Counted from the stretch's first letter, positions 1 through 8,657 are shown. The stretch is DNA of 60,295 bases from an uncultured Eubacteriales bacterium (GCA_902465435.1 CABQNH010000007.1:1-60295); one strand, 5' to 3'. The notes: generated by a model not told the origin, from the letters alone. Translations and numbers: made by a program.

Positions 1-172
1 TACATAGGTACGGTAGGGCGCGAGTTCCGAAGTAAGTCAAAATAATAAACTTTATTCACTTCTTGAACCGTATTTGTTTGAAATTCTCCAAAAACAGGAT
101 AGATGCGATTCGTATAGAAAACGCCAAAAATGTTTTCTCATTTTGACGGTTACGGACTTTATTGACAGTCTG
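1..172 (-). repeat. Interspersed repeat copy A (truncated by window start)
   Basis: Read on the minus strand this matches the repeat at 36967-37187 and 52400-52619. It starts with the terminal motif cagactgtcaataaagtcc, continues through the A/T-rich core and runs into actcgcgccctacc, where the window begins. A stem-loop, cccggc-ttct-gccggg (about 174-189), lies just outside the terminal motif, as at the other copies. The far half of the element lies outside the window. Confidence 0.85.
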
Positions 173-184
173 ACCCGGCTTCTG

Positions 185-433
185 CCGGGCATGGACTGAA
201 CCTGCAGGCAGGCAGTTCGGCCCTCGTCTGGTTTGGGCTGACCTGGTCTCTGGAACTCTACCAGCAAACCAACGTCCGACTGTGGCGGCAAGGGCAGACC
301 GCCGACACCGTGGTCATTCACCACATCATTGCAAAAGACACCCTCGACGAGCGCATCATGACCGCGCTTCGTAAAAAAAGAAAAGACCCAGACCGCACTC
401 ATTGATGCGGTCAAGGCCAACTTGGAGGGATGA
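185..433 (+). pseudogene. SNF2-family helicase C-terminal remnant (prophage/ICE), frameshifted
   Basis: Translation from about 196 shows the helicase C-terminal pattern of phage-borne SNF2/DEAD-like helicases: WFGLTWSLELYQQTN, then RLWRQGQ (the QxxxRxxRxGQ-type motif VI) and VVIHHIIAKDTLDE. Just after codons for TALRK a run of adenines (about 371-382) shifts the frame. The expected tail TALIDAVKANLEG continues in the next frame to a stop at 431-433. All upstream helicase domains are missing, so this is a 3' remnant cut near repeat copy A. The family call comes from recognised motifs and is not a database match. Confidence 0.7.
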
Positions 434-435
434 GA

Positions 436-660
436 ATGGAAACTTGTTATACAAACCTCGCAAATGCTATTATTCTGGTGGCAGCGAAAGACCATCGCCG
501 TGCGCTGCGTCGTTTGAAGAAATACCCCTGGGACAAGGATGCCGAATCCGTCAGAAAGGATTGTGAGCAGTTCTTCCGCTCCGGCTGGTTTCAGACGCTG
601 ACTTCTCTGGGCGGTGAGGTGCTGATTGAAAAGCTCCACCGGGAGGTGTACAGCGTATGA
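436..660 (+). CDS. Small phage-type hypothetical protein
   Basis: The product is about 74 aa, basic and soluble, with the phrase QFFRSGWFQTLT near its middle. Small proteins of this kind sit beside the SNF2 helicase in clostridial prophages and ICEs. The start ATG at 436 is preferred over 430 because GGAGGG at 425-430 then has normal spacing. The stop overlaps the next start (ATGA at 657-660), so the old phage operon order is kept. Function is unknown. The flanking phage genes are broken, so this is probably a surviving fragment of a dead element. Confidence 0.5.
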   Translation: METCYTNLANAIILVAAKDHRRALRRLKKYPWDKDAESVRKDCEQFFRSGWFQTLTSLGGEVLIEKLHREVYSV

Positions 661-980
661 CGGCAAAGGAATATCTCAGCCAGACATACCGCCTCGACCA
701 GCGCATCGATGCGAAGATTGCACAGGTCGCTTTGCTGAATGAGCTTGCCACCAAATGCACCGCCACGCTGACGGGGATGCCGTGAAACCCCAATCACGGC
801 AGTTCCACAATGGCGGACGCCGTGTGCAAAATCATCGACCTGCAGGATGAGATCAACCATGACATCGATCGCCTGGTGGATCTGAAGCGTGACATCGTGG
901 AGGTCATCAAGGCGGTGGACAACAGTGCGTATCGGATTCTTTTGGAAAAGCAGTACCCTGTGGACTTGGAAGAAAGCTAA
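657..980 (+). pseudogene. DUF1492/ArpU-like phage protein with in-frame stop
   Basis: The ATG at 657 overlaps the preceding stop. The reading frame gives MTAKEYLSQTYRLDQRID and then a TGA at 783-785 after LTGMP. The same frame continues openly with NPNHGSSTMADAVCKIIDL and a helical segment (DLKRDIVEVIKAV) to a stop at 978-980. This matches the layout of DUF1492 phage proteins (about 140 aa, sigma-like/ArpU relatives), so the TGA is a nonsense mutation inside one gene. The normal C-terminal helix-turn-helix segment is absent, so the 3' end is also lost. The family assignment is from memory of the motif style. Confidence 0.55.
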
Positions 981-984
981 TTTC

Positions 985-1150
985 CGCCCTTCCGTTATGA
1001 AAGTTCTTCTTTCCGCCAAGGTCGGTGCGCCAGTCGGAGAGAAAGGCGACATACTGCCGCTGTACCCGTTCCCAGACCGCTTCCCGCTCGTCAGGCGGAT
1101 AATGAAGGGCAATTTTTTGCTGGATCAGCTTCTTGCAAGCACCCGTATAG
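985..1150 (-). pseudogene. Fragment of an unknown gene, truncated at both ends
   Basis: The minus strand encodes ACKKLIQQKIALHYPPDERE followed by VWERVQRQYVAFLSDW and LGGKKNFHNG. This is protein-like sequence with no plausible start, and it runs out of frame into DUF1492 debris on one side and the 1125-1967 membrane gene on the other. The phrase LGGKKN loosely recalls L-2-amino-thiazoline-4-carboxylate-hydrolase-like proteins, but that is a weak resemblance. I read it as an internal fragment left by rearrangement. Confidence 0.35.
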
Positions 1151-1967
1151 GGCACGTGACAGCTACGATCGTATAGACCGCGCCGCCTGTTATGGCGTTC
1201 ATCCTGCGGCGATAGCTCTCTCCATTCTCGTTAAAGCGCGCAATCATCGCCGTTTGCAGGCCGAGAATCGACATCATGGCAGAGATCAAATTCAGTACGC
1301 TTGCCGCAGACAGGATCGGACTGCCGAGTCTGCGGAGCCTTACAAAATTGACGATCGCCATCGTCATGGCGTAGAAGGCGTACATGGCAGACAGATAGAT
1401 CATATAGCCGGGATATCGATAGCCGGAGTTCGTCCGCGCCATCAGCAGAATCATGCCGCCCATCGGAATATTTAAAAGGAGCAGCATCCAAGCCGTTCGG
1501 CGATAGCAGCGGCGTTCTCTTTCCATGCACCTGTGCCGGTAGCCGAAAAGCAAATAGGCTCGCAGCACGCCGAGCACCAGATAATAAATCGCTATGGGAA
1601 CAAACCAAACCGAGGTGTAGCGGATCCCGGCGAAAATGCGAAACAGCACATAAAGGAAGCTGACCGCCACACCCTCATAAAGGCTGACGCTTCCGCGAAA
1701 GGCAAGGTCATTCAAATACCTCCCGCCGAATTCCGAACGGCGCACCCGCTGCACGATGCGGCTTCCGTTGAGTCTTGCCTTCCCTTTTCGGAAAAGGGAA
1801 GGCAAGGCCAGAACCCAAACGGTCAGCGAATACGCCGGCAGGCAGTAAACCGCGTATGCAGGCATACGCTCCGTGTTCTTTGAAGCAAAGAGAAGCACCA
1901 GCGCCGCAAAGGACGGCAGCGAAATCAGCAGCAGCGCCCACAGGGGCGGATAAAGCAGCTTTTTCAC
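1125..1967 (-). CDS. Multi-pass membrane protein, C-terminus probably truncated
   Basis: This 280-aa protein starts MKKLLYPPLWALLLISLPSF and has about six to seven hydrophobic helices (roughly residues 8-28, 37-56, 97-120, 125-145, 158-176, 190-212, 222-242). No enzymatic motif is visible. The end reads MNAITGGAVYTIVAV and then an odd polar tail, CPIRVLARS. The tail is encoded where the sequence passes into the phage debris at about 1130-1160, so the natural C-terminus seems replaced by junction sequence. It lies 22 bp downstream of the broken small membrane gene (1990-2343), probably in one old operon. The family is unnamed to me. Confidence 0.6.
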   Translation of the reverse strand: MKKLLYPPLWALLLISLPSFAALVLLFASKNTERMPAYAVYCLPAYSLTVWVLALPSLFRKGKARLNGSRIVQRVRRSEFGGRYLNDLAFRGSVSLYEGVAVSFLYVLFRIFAGIRYTSVWFVPIAIYYLVLGVLRAYLLFGYRHRCMERERRCYRRTAWMLLLLNIPMGGMILLMARTNSGYRYPGYMIYLSAMYAFYAMTMAIVNFVRLRRLGSPILSAASVLNLISAMMSILGLQTAMIARFNENGESYRRRMNAITGGAVYTIVAVTCPIRVLARS

Positions 1968-1989
1968 GGCAACCTCACATTCTTCCGGC

Positions 1990-2343
1990 TTATTTCTCGC
2001 TGATTTCCTTCGCCAGCTCTAAAATCTCAAAAGCGTATTTTTGCTTTCCGTTTTTCAGCAGCTTTTTGTAAATTGGATAATTCACACCCATGCCGAGCAT
2101 CCCGACAACGCCGACCACGATCCCGAGAAGAAACGGGCCGGTCGTTCCGCTGCCGATCTGCCCCATGGCAAGGCACATGCCCGTGCCGAAAACCAACGCG
2201 GACGCGATACCCAGCGTATAGGTAAAAACGGTCGCGGGCAGCTTGGCCCTTGCGTCCAGCTTTCGGAGGGCAATGACCTTTGAGGTATCCTTGGGCGCTT
2301 ATTCATTGGCGAGTTGTTCTGCGTAAATTTTGTCTGTATTCAT
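1990..2343 (-). pseudogene. Small two-helix membrane protein broken by a nonsense codon
   Basis: A strong site AAGGAGG precedes ATG at 2341-2343. The frame reads MNTDKIYAEQLANE, then TAA at 2299-2301, and continues in the same frame with APKDTSKVIALRKLDARAKL, two hydrophobic helices (FTYTLGIASALVFGTGMCLA and GPFLLGIVVGVVGMLG) and a conserved-looking tail ending ELAKEISEK. The continuity across the stop shows one 117-residue gene disrupted by a single codon, possibly a former Tyr codon. Translation could restart internally, but the RBS belongs to the upstream ATG. A sequencing error is possible. Function unknown. Confidence 0.65.
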
Positions 2344-2548
2344 GGCTGACAGCCTCCTTTTCTTGATGGCTTTATTCTAAAGGAAAACCGCACCGAAAAG
2401 AACAACACGAACGCCCGTTTGTGTCGGTTTCAAAAAGATGATCCGCCGTTCTGCCCCAACTATAGCACAGCGTTCTGTAATTATCCACCTCTTTTTGCCG
2501 AATGAAGCCCGTTTCCCCTCGAAAACGCCTGTTTCCTGCGCGCATACG

Positions 2549-2577
2549 TTGACATTTTCCGCACTTTCTGTTATGAT
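2549..2577 (+). promoter_or_regulatory. Sigma-A promoter for the ABC exporter operon
   Basis: TTGACA at 2549-2554 and TATGAT at 2572-2577 are separated by 17 bp. The transcript would have a leader of about 135 nt before the TTG start at 2718. The leader contains small stem-loops, gccgca/tgcggc near 2607-2626 and atctcccggagat just before the ribosome site. The rest of the gap from 2344 shows no gene. Confidence 0.75.
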
Positions 2578-2717
2578 GCAGGCATACATTCTACCGTTTC
2601 TTACGCCGCACTGTGCGCTGCGGCGCAGGGAAGCGGATCCCCTGTTCCGTGTCAAACAGGCAGCAGAACAACAAGCGTATTCCCCAAAAATCTCCCGGAG
2701 ATCAGAGGTTACCTGCA

Positions 2718-4523
2718 TTGAAGAATCCAAACTCCCGCGGCAATCGCCGCGTCCTTTCACGGCTTCTGCAAGGAAGCCGTGCCTATTTTGCCGTCTGCAT
2801 ACTCTGCGGTGTGCTCTTCACCTGCTGTGAGCTTGTCATCCCGCAGATACTTCGCGTGGCGATCGACTCCGTGATCGGCGACAAGCCGCCGGCGCTGCCC
2901 GGCTGGCTTCTGCGGCCGATCGAGCGCCTTGGCGGAATTGCATGGCTGCGGGCGGGTATGTGGCGCATTGCGTTGCTGATGCTGCTCTTCGGCGCGCTTT
3001 CCGCCTGCTTCCGCTACCTCATGAACCTTTACAGCGCAAAGGCCGGAGAGACGCTTGTGGAAACCAGCCACAATCTTCTTTATCACCACATTCAGCACCT
3101 GCCCTGGAGCTGGCTGAGCAAGAATCCGACCGGCGACATCATTCAGCGCTGTACCTCCGACGTTGAGCGTCTCAAAACCTTCTTTCAGGAGCAGTTTATT
3201 TCCGTATTCCGCATTGTCGTGCTGATTCTCCTGTCCCTAACCTGCATGGTGCTCATGAATTGGAAGCTCTCGCTGATCGCGCTGATTCTGTTTCCCATCA
3301 TCGTGAGCTATTCACTCCTGTTCCACAACCGCATCCGGGATCGCTTTACGGACTGCGACGAAAGCGAAGGCGTGCTCTCTACGATCGCGCAGGAGAATCT
3401 CACCGGTGTTCGGGTCGTGCGGGCGTTCGGCCGCGAGGATTATGAGCGCGAGCGCTTTGAAAAGCAAAATGAAGCCTATACGAGCCTCTGGGTCAGGCTG
3501 TGCCGCACACTGGCAAGCTTCTGGGCAATCGGCGACTGCACAAGCTGCCTTCAGGTTATGCTTGTCGTGATCTTCGGAAGCGTGCTTTGCGTGCGCGGCG
3601 AGATGACAACGGGTGAATTTGTTTCCTTCGCCTTTTATAACGCCATGCTGGTCGACCCCGTGCGCCGTCTGGGCCGTATGATCTCAGAAATGAGCAAGGC
3701 CGGCGTTTCCGTATCCCGCATCGCCGACATTCTGAACGCGCCCATGGAAGAGGACAAAAAGGATGCGCAGGAGCTTCCCATGGACGGCGATATTTGCTTC
3801 GATCAGGTAAGCTTCCACTATGAAACCGGCGCGGACGTTCTATCCGACGTAAGCTTCACCATACCGAAGGGCAGCAGCTTTGGTATCTTGGGCAGCACAG
3901 GCTCCGGGAAAAGCAGTCTGCTGCTGCTTCTGTGCAGACTGTATGCGCCGACGGGCGGTGAAATCACGGTCGGCGGCCAGCCAATCTCCAAGATGCCGGC
4001 CGCGTGGGTGCGAAAGCACATCGGGATCGTGCTGCAGGAGCCGTTTTTGTTTTCCCGCACGGTCGGAGAAAACATCGGCATCTGCGGCGCGACGGCCGAG
4101 GAGATCCGTCAGGCGGCCGCAACCGCCTGCATCCACGACGACATTGCCCGCTTTGCGCAGGGCTATGACACGGTGGTCGGCGAACGCGGCGTCACGCTCT
4201 CCGGCGGTCAAAAGCAGCGCGTCGCGATTGCACGAATGTTGACGCAGAAAACGCCGATCCTTGTCTTTGACGACTCCCTTTCCGCCGTTGACACCCAGAC
4301 CGACGCACGCATTCGCCGCGCGCTTCGGCAAAATCTTGCCGAAGCCACAAGCATAATTATTTCACACCGCGCCACAACGCTTATGGACTGTGACCGGATT
4401 TTAGTGCTCGAGCATGGCCGCGTCGCCGAGCTGGGCACGCCGCAGGAGCTATTGCAGGCAAACGGCCTGTTCCGCAGGGTCTATGACCTGCAGTTTTCGC
4501 TCGGAGAGGAGGCGGAGGCATGA
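2718..4523 (+). CDS. ABC exporter half-transporter with degenerate Walker B (subunit 1)
   Basis: An ATP-binding exporter of the TM287/288 or BmrC/BmrD type, with an N-terminal six-helix membrane domain and a C-terminal nucleotide-binding domain. Motifs: Walker A GSTGSGKSS, Q-loop VLQEPFLFS, signature LSGGQKQR, and Walker B ILVFDDSLSAVD, where the catalytic Glu is replaced by Asp. The partner gene has the matching defect in its signature, so together they form one degenerate ATP site. The start is taken as TTG at 2718 with AGAGG nine bases upstream. An ATG at 2613 in the same frame lies in the leader and would add a poorly hydrophobic 35-residue extension. The stop overlaps the next gene. Substrate (drug, lipid or peptide) is not evident. 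Confidence 0.9.
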   Translation: MKNPNSRGNRRVLSRLLQGSRAYFAVCILCGVLFTCCELVIPQILRVAIDSVIGDKPPALPGWLLRPIERLGGIAWLRAGMWRIALLMLLFGALSACFRYLMNLYSAKAGETLVETSHNLLYHHIQHLPWSWLSKNPTGDIIQRCTSDVERLKTFFQEQFISVFRIVVLILLSLTCMVLMNWKLSLIALILFPIIVSYSLLFHNRIRDRFTDCDESEGVLSTIAQENLTGVRVVRAFGREDYERERFEKQNEAYTSLWVRLCRTLASFWAIGDCTSCLQVMLVVIFGSVLCVRGEMTTGEFVSFAFYNAMLVDPVRRLGRMISEMSKAGVSVSRIADILNAPMEEDKKDAQELPMDGDICFDQVSFHYETGADVLSDVSFTIPKGSSFGILGSTGSGKSSLLLLLCRLYAPTGGEITVGGQPISKMPAAWVRKHIGIVLQEPFLFSRTVGENIGICGATAEEIRQAAATACIHDDIARFAQGYDTVVGERGVTLSGGQKQRVAIARMLTQKTPILVFDDSLSAVDTQTDARIRRALRQNLAEATSIIISHRATTLMDCDRILVLEHGRVAELGTPQELLQANGLFRRVYDLQFSLGEEAEA

Positions 4524-6355
4524 GTAAAAACCAGACGCAAGGCTTATCCTGGTTCGGGATTCCGAAGCTCTTCCCCTATCTCAAGCCCTATCGCGCGCTC
4601 CTGACCTCTATGGTTCTGACCGGACTTTACGGCAGCGCCATGGACGCCGTGATCCCTCTGTTTCAGCAGTATGCGATCAATCACTTTCTTGCAGACGGTA
4701 CGCTGCATGGGCTTCCGCTCTTTATCGTGCTCTATCTTCTCGTCATGATCACGCAGGTCGCCTCCAATTATATTTCCTCCTTCGGCGCCTGCGAATTCGA
4801 GCTGTATATCGGGCGGGATCTGAAGCGCGCAGCCTTTAACCATCTGCAGACGCTGTCATTTTCCTATTTCAACCAGAACAGTGTCGGCTACGTCCATGCG
4901 CGCGTGATGTCCGATACGGATCATATCGCCTCCACCCTCGCCTGGGGACTTATGGAGGGCGTCTGGTACATCGCCTATCTTCTGTGCGCCGTTATCATGA
5001 TGCTTCTGCTCAACTGGAAGCTTGCGCTCTGTGTGCTGGCCATCGTTCCGATCCTTGCTCTGTCGGGCAGCTATTTTCAGAAAAAGCTTGTTTTCTATCA
5101 TCGGCGGGTGCGCGAGCAGAATTCAAAGATCACCGGTGCCTTTAACGAGGGCATTACCGGTGCGAAAACCACCAAAACCCTGGTCATTGAAGATCAGGTC
5201 GAGCAGGAATTCCGTTCGCTGACCGGCACAATGAAGCGCCTAAGCGTGCGGCAGATGCATTTTCGCAGCCTGTTTATGTCCACCACCGCCTTTGCCGCAT
5301 CGGCCGCGCTGGCGGCCGTGCTTTGGCGCGGCGGCCTGATCACCCGGGACGGCATAATTTTGGTCGGCACGCTTTCCGTCTTTATGACCTACGCACAGGG
5401 TATGATGGAGCCGATTCAGTGGCTGGTGCAGGTCGTTTCAAGCCTGATCAACGTACAGGTCAATGTGGAGCGTTTTACGCACCTGATGGAGACGGAATCC
5501 GACGTCCGAGACACGCCGGAGGTCACCGCCGTCTACGGCGACGCCTTTCACCCGAAAAAGGAGAACTGGGAGCCGCTGCACGGAGATATTGAATTCCGGG
5601 ACGTGACCTTCCGCTACCCGGATGGCGAGGAAAACATTTTAGAGCATTTTAACCTCACCGTCCCGCAGGGAACAAATGTCGCCATTGTCGGTGAAACCGG
5701 CGCGGGAAAATCGACGCTTGTCAATTTGGTCTGCCGCTTCTTTGAGCCGACGCAGGGCGCAATTCTGATCGACGGGAAGGATGCCCGCGCGCGCAGTCAG
5801 CTCTGGCTGCACGCCAATATCGGCTATGTGCTGCAAACACCTCATCTGTTTTCCGGCACGATTCGTGAAAACCTGCTCTACGGAAAGCCGGACGCCACGA
5901 TGGAGGAGATAGAAGCGGCGGTGAAGGCCGTATCGCTCGACACCCTGATCGAAGCTTTGCCGGACGGCTACGATACCGCCGTCGGCGAGGGCGGAAACAG
6001 CCTGTCCACCGGGCAGAAGCAGCTCATCTCCTTTGCACGCGCCTTAATTGCCGATCCACGGATTTTCGTATTGGACGAAGCGACCTCCTCTGTCGACACC
6101 GTCGCCGAGCGATTGATCCAGCAGGCAATCGAGCAGGTCATGAAGGGGCGCACCTCCTTTGTGATCGCGCACCGCTTGTCCACGATCCGCCGCGCGGACT
6201 TGATCTTAGTCGTGCAGGACGGAAAAATCGTTGAGCGCGGCACGCACCGCACGCTGATGCGCGCGAACGGCGTTTACCGTCAGCTTTACACGCAGCAGTA
6301 CCACAAGGAGCAGCTGCGCTCCGCCTTGGGCGAAAAGGAGTCGGCGGCAGAATAA
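4520..6355 (+). CDS. ABC exporter half-transporter with degenerate signature (subunit 2)
   Basis: A 611-aa partner of the preceding gene, translationally coupled by ATGA at 4520-4523. It has six transmembrane helices in the first 320 residues, Walker A GETGAGKST, Q-loop VLQTPHLFS, Walker B IFVLDEATSSVD with the catalytic Glu present, and H-loop IAHRLST. Its signature is LSTGQKQ, with Thr in place of the first Gly. In heterodimeric exporters this subunit carries the hydrolytically competent Walker B and lends the poor signature to the degenerate site. A terminator hairpin follows at 6361. Probably a multidrug- or lipid-type exporter; no linked substrate gene. Confidence 0.92.
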   Translation: MSKNQTQGLSWFGIPKLFPYLKPYRALLTSMVLTGLYGSAMDAVIPLFQQYAINHFLADGTLHGLPLFIVLYLLVMITQVASNYISSFGACEFELYIGRDLKRAAFNHLQTLSFSYFNQNSVGYVHARVMSDTDHIASTLAWGLMEGVWYIAYLLCAVIMMLLLNWKLALCVLAIVPILALSGSYFQKKLVFYHRRVREQNSKITGAFNEGITGAKTTKTLVIEDQVEQEFRSLTGTMKRLSVRQMHFRSLFMSTTAFAASAALAAVLWRGGLITRDGIILVGTLSVFMTYAQGMMEPIQWLVQVVSSLINVQVNVERFTHLMETESDVRDTPEVTAVYGDAFHPKKENWEPLHGDIEFRDVTFRYPDGEENILEHFNLTVPQGTNVAIVGETGAGKSTLVNLVCRFFEPTQGAILIDGKDARARSQLWLHANIGYVLQTPHLFSGTIRENLLYGKPDATMEEIEAAVKAVSLDTLIEALPDGYDTAVGEGGNSLSTGQKQLISFARALIADPRIFVLDEATSSVDTVAERLIQQAIEQVMKGRTSFVIAHRLSTIRRADLILVVQDGKIVERGTHRTLMRANGVYRQLYTQQYHKEQLRSALGEKESAAE

Positions 6356-6360
6356 GTACA

Positions 6361-6391
6361 CTGGGGGCAGGATTCATCAAATCCTGCCCCC
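6361..6391 (+). terminator. Terminator hairpin after ABC exporter operon
   Basis: The perfect stem ctgggggcaggat/atcctgcccccag closes on a five-base loop just after the stop at 6355. No T-tract follows. The remaining bases to 6551 hold only another small hairpin, ggcggca/tgccgcc at 6528-6545, and no gene. Confidence 0.6.
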
Positions 6392-6551
6392 AGCGCTATC
6401 AAAGCGCCCCTGCTTCCGTTTTCTGAACGCAGGAGATTCTTTGACAGTCCTTTAAGCCGCCTCCGTTCCTCGGGGCAGTTTCTCTTCCTGCAGGCATTTC
6501 CGCACCGCCGCAGTGCAAAGGCCGTATGGCGGCAGCACTGCCGCCGAGGGC

Positions 6552-6580
6552 TTGCACACTTACATTTTTTGTGCTATGAT
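6552..6580 (+). promoter_or_regulatory. Sigma-A promoter for the DUF2079 gene
   Basis: TTGCAC (6552-6557), a 17-bp spacer and TATGAT (6575-6580). It lies just before the GAGGTG ribosome site and ATG at 6614, and it rules out the in-frame start at 6569, which would fall inside the promoter. Confidence 0.7.
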
Positions 6581-6613
6581 ACAAGCATTCTTACAAACTC
6601 CGAGGTGTTTCCC

Positions 6614-8476
6614 ATGCAGCTCTCTTCCAAGCGCGCCTTAGGCCGTGTCCACACGGCGGATTGCGTCCGCCGTCTGCTTCTTGCATGGCTGTTTGCCGCC
6701 ACGCTGGAGTCGCTGCTTCTGCCTGCTGCACTGCGCGATCTTCACGGGTTGGACGGCTTGGCGCGGATGTCCTTTCCCCGCCTTCTCTGTGTCACGGCAT
6801 TGGGCTTTTGGGCGCTGCAGCTCTCAGCATCACGTCGGAACGCCCTTCACTATGAGCGCGCAGGAATTGTGCTGCTTTTCTGCGTTCTGGCGCTCCTTTC
6901 CCTGTGCGCATCCTTTACGCTTCCGTTTCTCGCCGCCTGCGTGCTGCTGCTTGTCATTTTGCTTCGCTATCTGCAAGCCGGTTGGGAGTCCGCGCCGCCG
7001 CAGCCGCAGTCCGTTTCGCATTCCTCGGCAGTGTGGCCGTGGCTTGCCGCAGGCGCTGCCGCCGCATTTTTTCTCTTCGTCAGCATTTGGACGGTTTGCC
7101 GCGTCTTAGCCTTTTCTACGCCGAGCTATGATTTCGGCATTTTTTCGCAGATGTTCCACAGCATGAAGACCACCGGTCTGCCGACAACCACACTGGAGCG
7201 GGACGGCGCGCTTTCCCATTTTGCGGTTCACGTTTCCCCGATCTATTACCTCATGCTGCCCTTCTACCTGCTTGTCCCTCGCCCGGAAACGCTGCAGGTT
7301 CTGCAGGCGGCGGTTTTGGCCTCGTCGGTGCTCCCGCTCTGGCTGCTGGGAAAGCGGCACGGCCTCTCCGCGCCGATCCGCACGGTGCTGTGTGCGGCGC
7401 TCGTCGCCTATCCGGCCTTTTCCGGCGGAACAAGCTATGATCTGCACGAAAACTGCTTCCTTGCCCCGCTGCTTCTCTGGCTTCTTTATGCGGTCGACCA
7501 ACAAAGCACGGCAAAAACGGTCATCTTCGCAGCGTTGACCCTTCTGGTCAAGGAGGATGCCGCCGTCTATGTCGCCGTTGTCGCGCTCTTTGTTCTGCTG
7601 CGCGCCGCGCTCCGAAGGGAACCCTCACGGCGCTGGGAGCTAACTGCCGGCGCCGCCATGCTGACCGGCTCCATCGTCTGGTTTCTTTTAGTCACTGCCT
7701 ATCTCTCCCACTCCGGTGACGGCGTTATGAGCTATCGCTACGGCAATTTTCTTTACGACGGCTCCGATTCCCTGTTCACTGTCATAAAGGCTGTGCTGCT
7801 TTGTCCCATGAAAGCCGTCTTTGAGTGCGTCGATGCGGAGAAGCTGGATTTTATGCGGCTGACTCTGCTGCCGCTTTTGGCCATTCCGCTTTTTACACGC
7901 CGCTATGAGCGATATCTGCTGCTGATTCCTTATCTGCTTTTGAATCTGATGTCCGACTATCGCTATCAGCACGACGTCTTCTTCCAATACACCTTTGGCT
8001 CGACCGTCTGCTTGTTTTACCTTTTTTTGGTAAACCTCGCAGATCTGCGGCGGCAAAAGCATGCGCTTGCCTGCGCCGCGCTTGCCGCGCTCCTCGGTCT
8101 TGTCTTTGCGGCTAATGAGATCCTTCCGGTAGCCGAGCGGGCACCCAGGGCATATCTGAACTACCGCAGCTATTATCAGCAGATTTCGGAACACCTCGAT
8201 GCAATACCGGACGACGCCTCCGTAACGGCGACGACCTACTACACGACCTACCTTTCGAACCGGGAAACGCTCTATGATTTGAAATATACTTCTCAAGAGC
8301 ACCTGCTGCAATCGGACTATGTCGTGCTGAATCTCAACCAAACCAGAAACTACGAAAAATTTGAAACAGCCGAAGGAAACGGTGTCGCCAATCTGCAGGC
8401 GCTTTTAGCGCGCTCGGGCTACATCATCAGCAGCCGGATCAACGATTCGCTTGTCATTTATAAAAGACTTGACTGA
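6614..8476 (+). CDS. DUF2079 polytopic membrane protein
   Basis: A 620-aa protein with about a dozen hydrophobic helices and the DUF2079 hallmark YDFGIFSQ early on, then LSHFAVHVSPIYY and YDLHENCFLAP in extracytoplasmic loops, and LLVKEDAAVY in a later loop. DUF2079 proteins resemble GT-C glycosyltransferases in topology; an acidic residue (D of YDFG) sits in the first outer loop as in that fold. A polyprenyl-phosphate-sugar-dependent glycosyltransferase role is therefore an inference. The C-terminal 100 residues form a soluble domain. Start chosen by GAGGTG spacing and by the promoter at 6552. Single-gene unit. Confidence 0.85.
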   Translation: MQLSSKRALGRVHTADCVRRLLLAWLFAATLESLLLPAALRDLHGLDGLARMSFPRLLCVTALGFWALQLSASRRNALHYERAGIVLLFCVLALLSLCASFTLPFLAACVLLLVILLRYLQAGWESAPPQPQSVSHSSAVWPWLAAGAAAAFFLFVSIWTVCRVLAFSTPSYDFGIFSQMFHSMKTTGLPTTTLERDGALSHFAVHVSPIYYLMLPFYLLVPRPETLQVLQAAVLASSVLPLWLLGKRHGLSAPIRTVLCAALVAYPAFSGGTSYDLHENCFLAPLLLWLLYAVDQQSTAKTVIFAALTLLVKEDAAVYVAVVALFVLLRAALRREPSRRWELTAGAAMLTGSIVWFLLVTAYLSHSGDGVMSYRYGNFLYDGSDSLFTVIKAVLLCPMKAVFECVDAEKLDFMRLTLLPLLAIPLFTRRYERYLLLIPYLLLNLMSDYRYQHDVFFQYTFGSTVCLFYLFLVNLADLRRQKHALACAALAALLGLVFAANEILPVAERAPRAYLNYRSYYQQISEHLDAIPDDASVTATTYYTTYLSNRETLYDLKYTSQEHLLQSDYVVLNLNQTRNYEKFETAEGNGVANLQALLARSGYIISSRINDSLVIYKRLD

Positions 8477-8572
8477 GCTCCCGCTGGAAGAACTTACAGC
8501 TTGCAAAAAGGTTACAAAAGAGTTGCGATTCAATTGTTCTCGCGAGACAAGTAGCCAAAGGAGGTTTTCCCC

Positions 8573-8644
8573 ATGTGGTTTAAGGGCTTTGACTGCAATT
8601 CGATTTGGGAAGCGCTGTGCCGCATGTTCGGCTTCGGCTGCTAA
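8573..8644 (+). CDS. 23-residue Cys/Trp-containing peptide
   Basis: A perfect AAAGGAGG site sits 9 bases before ATG at 8573. The peptide begins MWFKGFDCN and ends CRMFGFGC: it has three Cys, two Trp and four Phe, is amphipathic and carries almost no net charge. An inverted repeat of 12 bp (8658-8704) follows directly, so this looks like a discrete short transcription unit between two unrelated genes. No export leader, modification enzyme or immunity gene lies beside it. Function unknown: it could be a membrane-associated sporulation peptide or regulatory peptide. The RBS plus terminator are the main support. Confidence 0.6.
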   Translation: MWFKGFDCNSIWEALCRMFGFGC

Positions 8645-8657
8645 CCGCTGAATTTAC

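Noticed and set aside
6430..6455. Another copy of the repeat end (ctttgacagtcc) after the first ABC operon
   Set aside because: Only about 11 bases match and three are missing from the motif; no core sequence follows.
6569..6613. Upstream start for the DUF2079 gene
   Set aside because: It lies within the promoter -10 region; the ATG at 6614 has a GAGGTG site.
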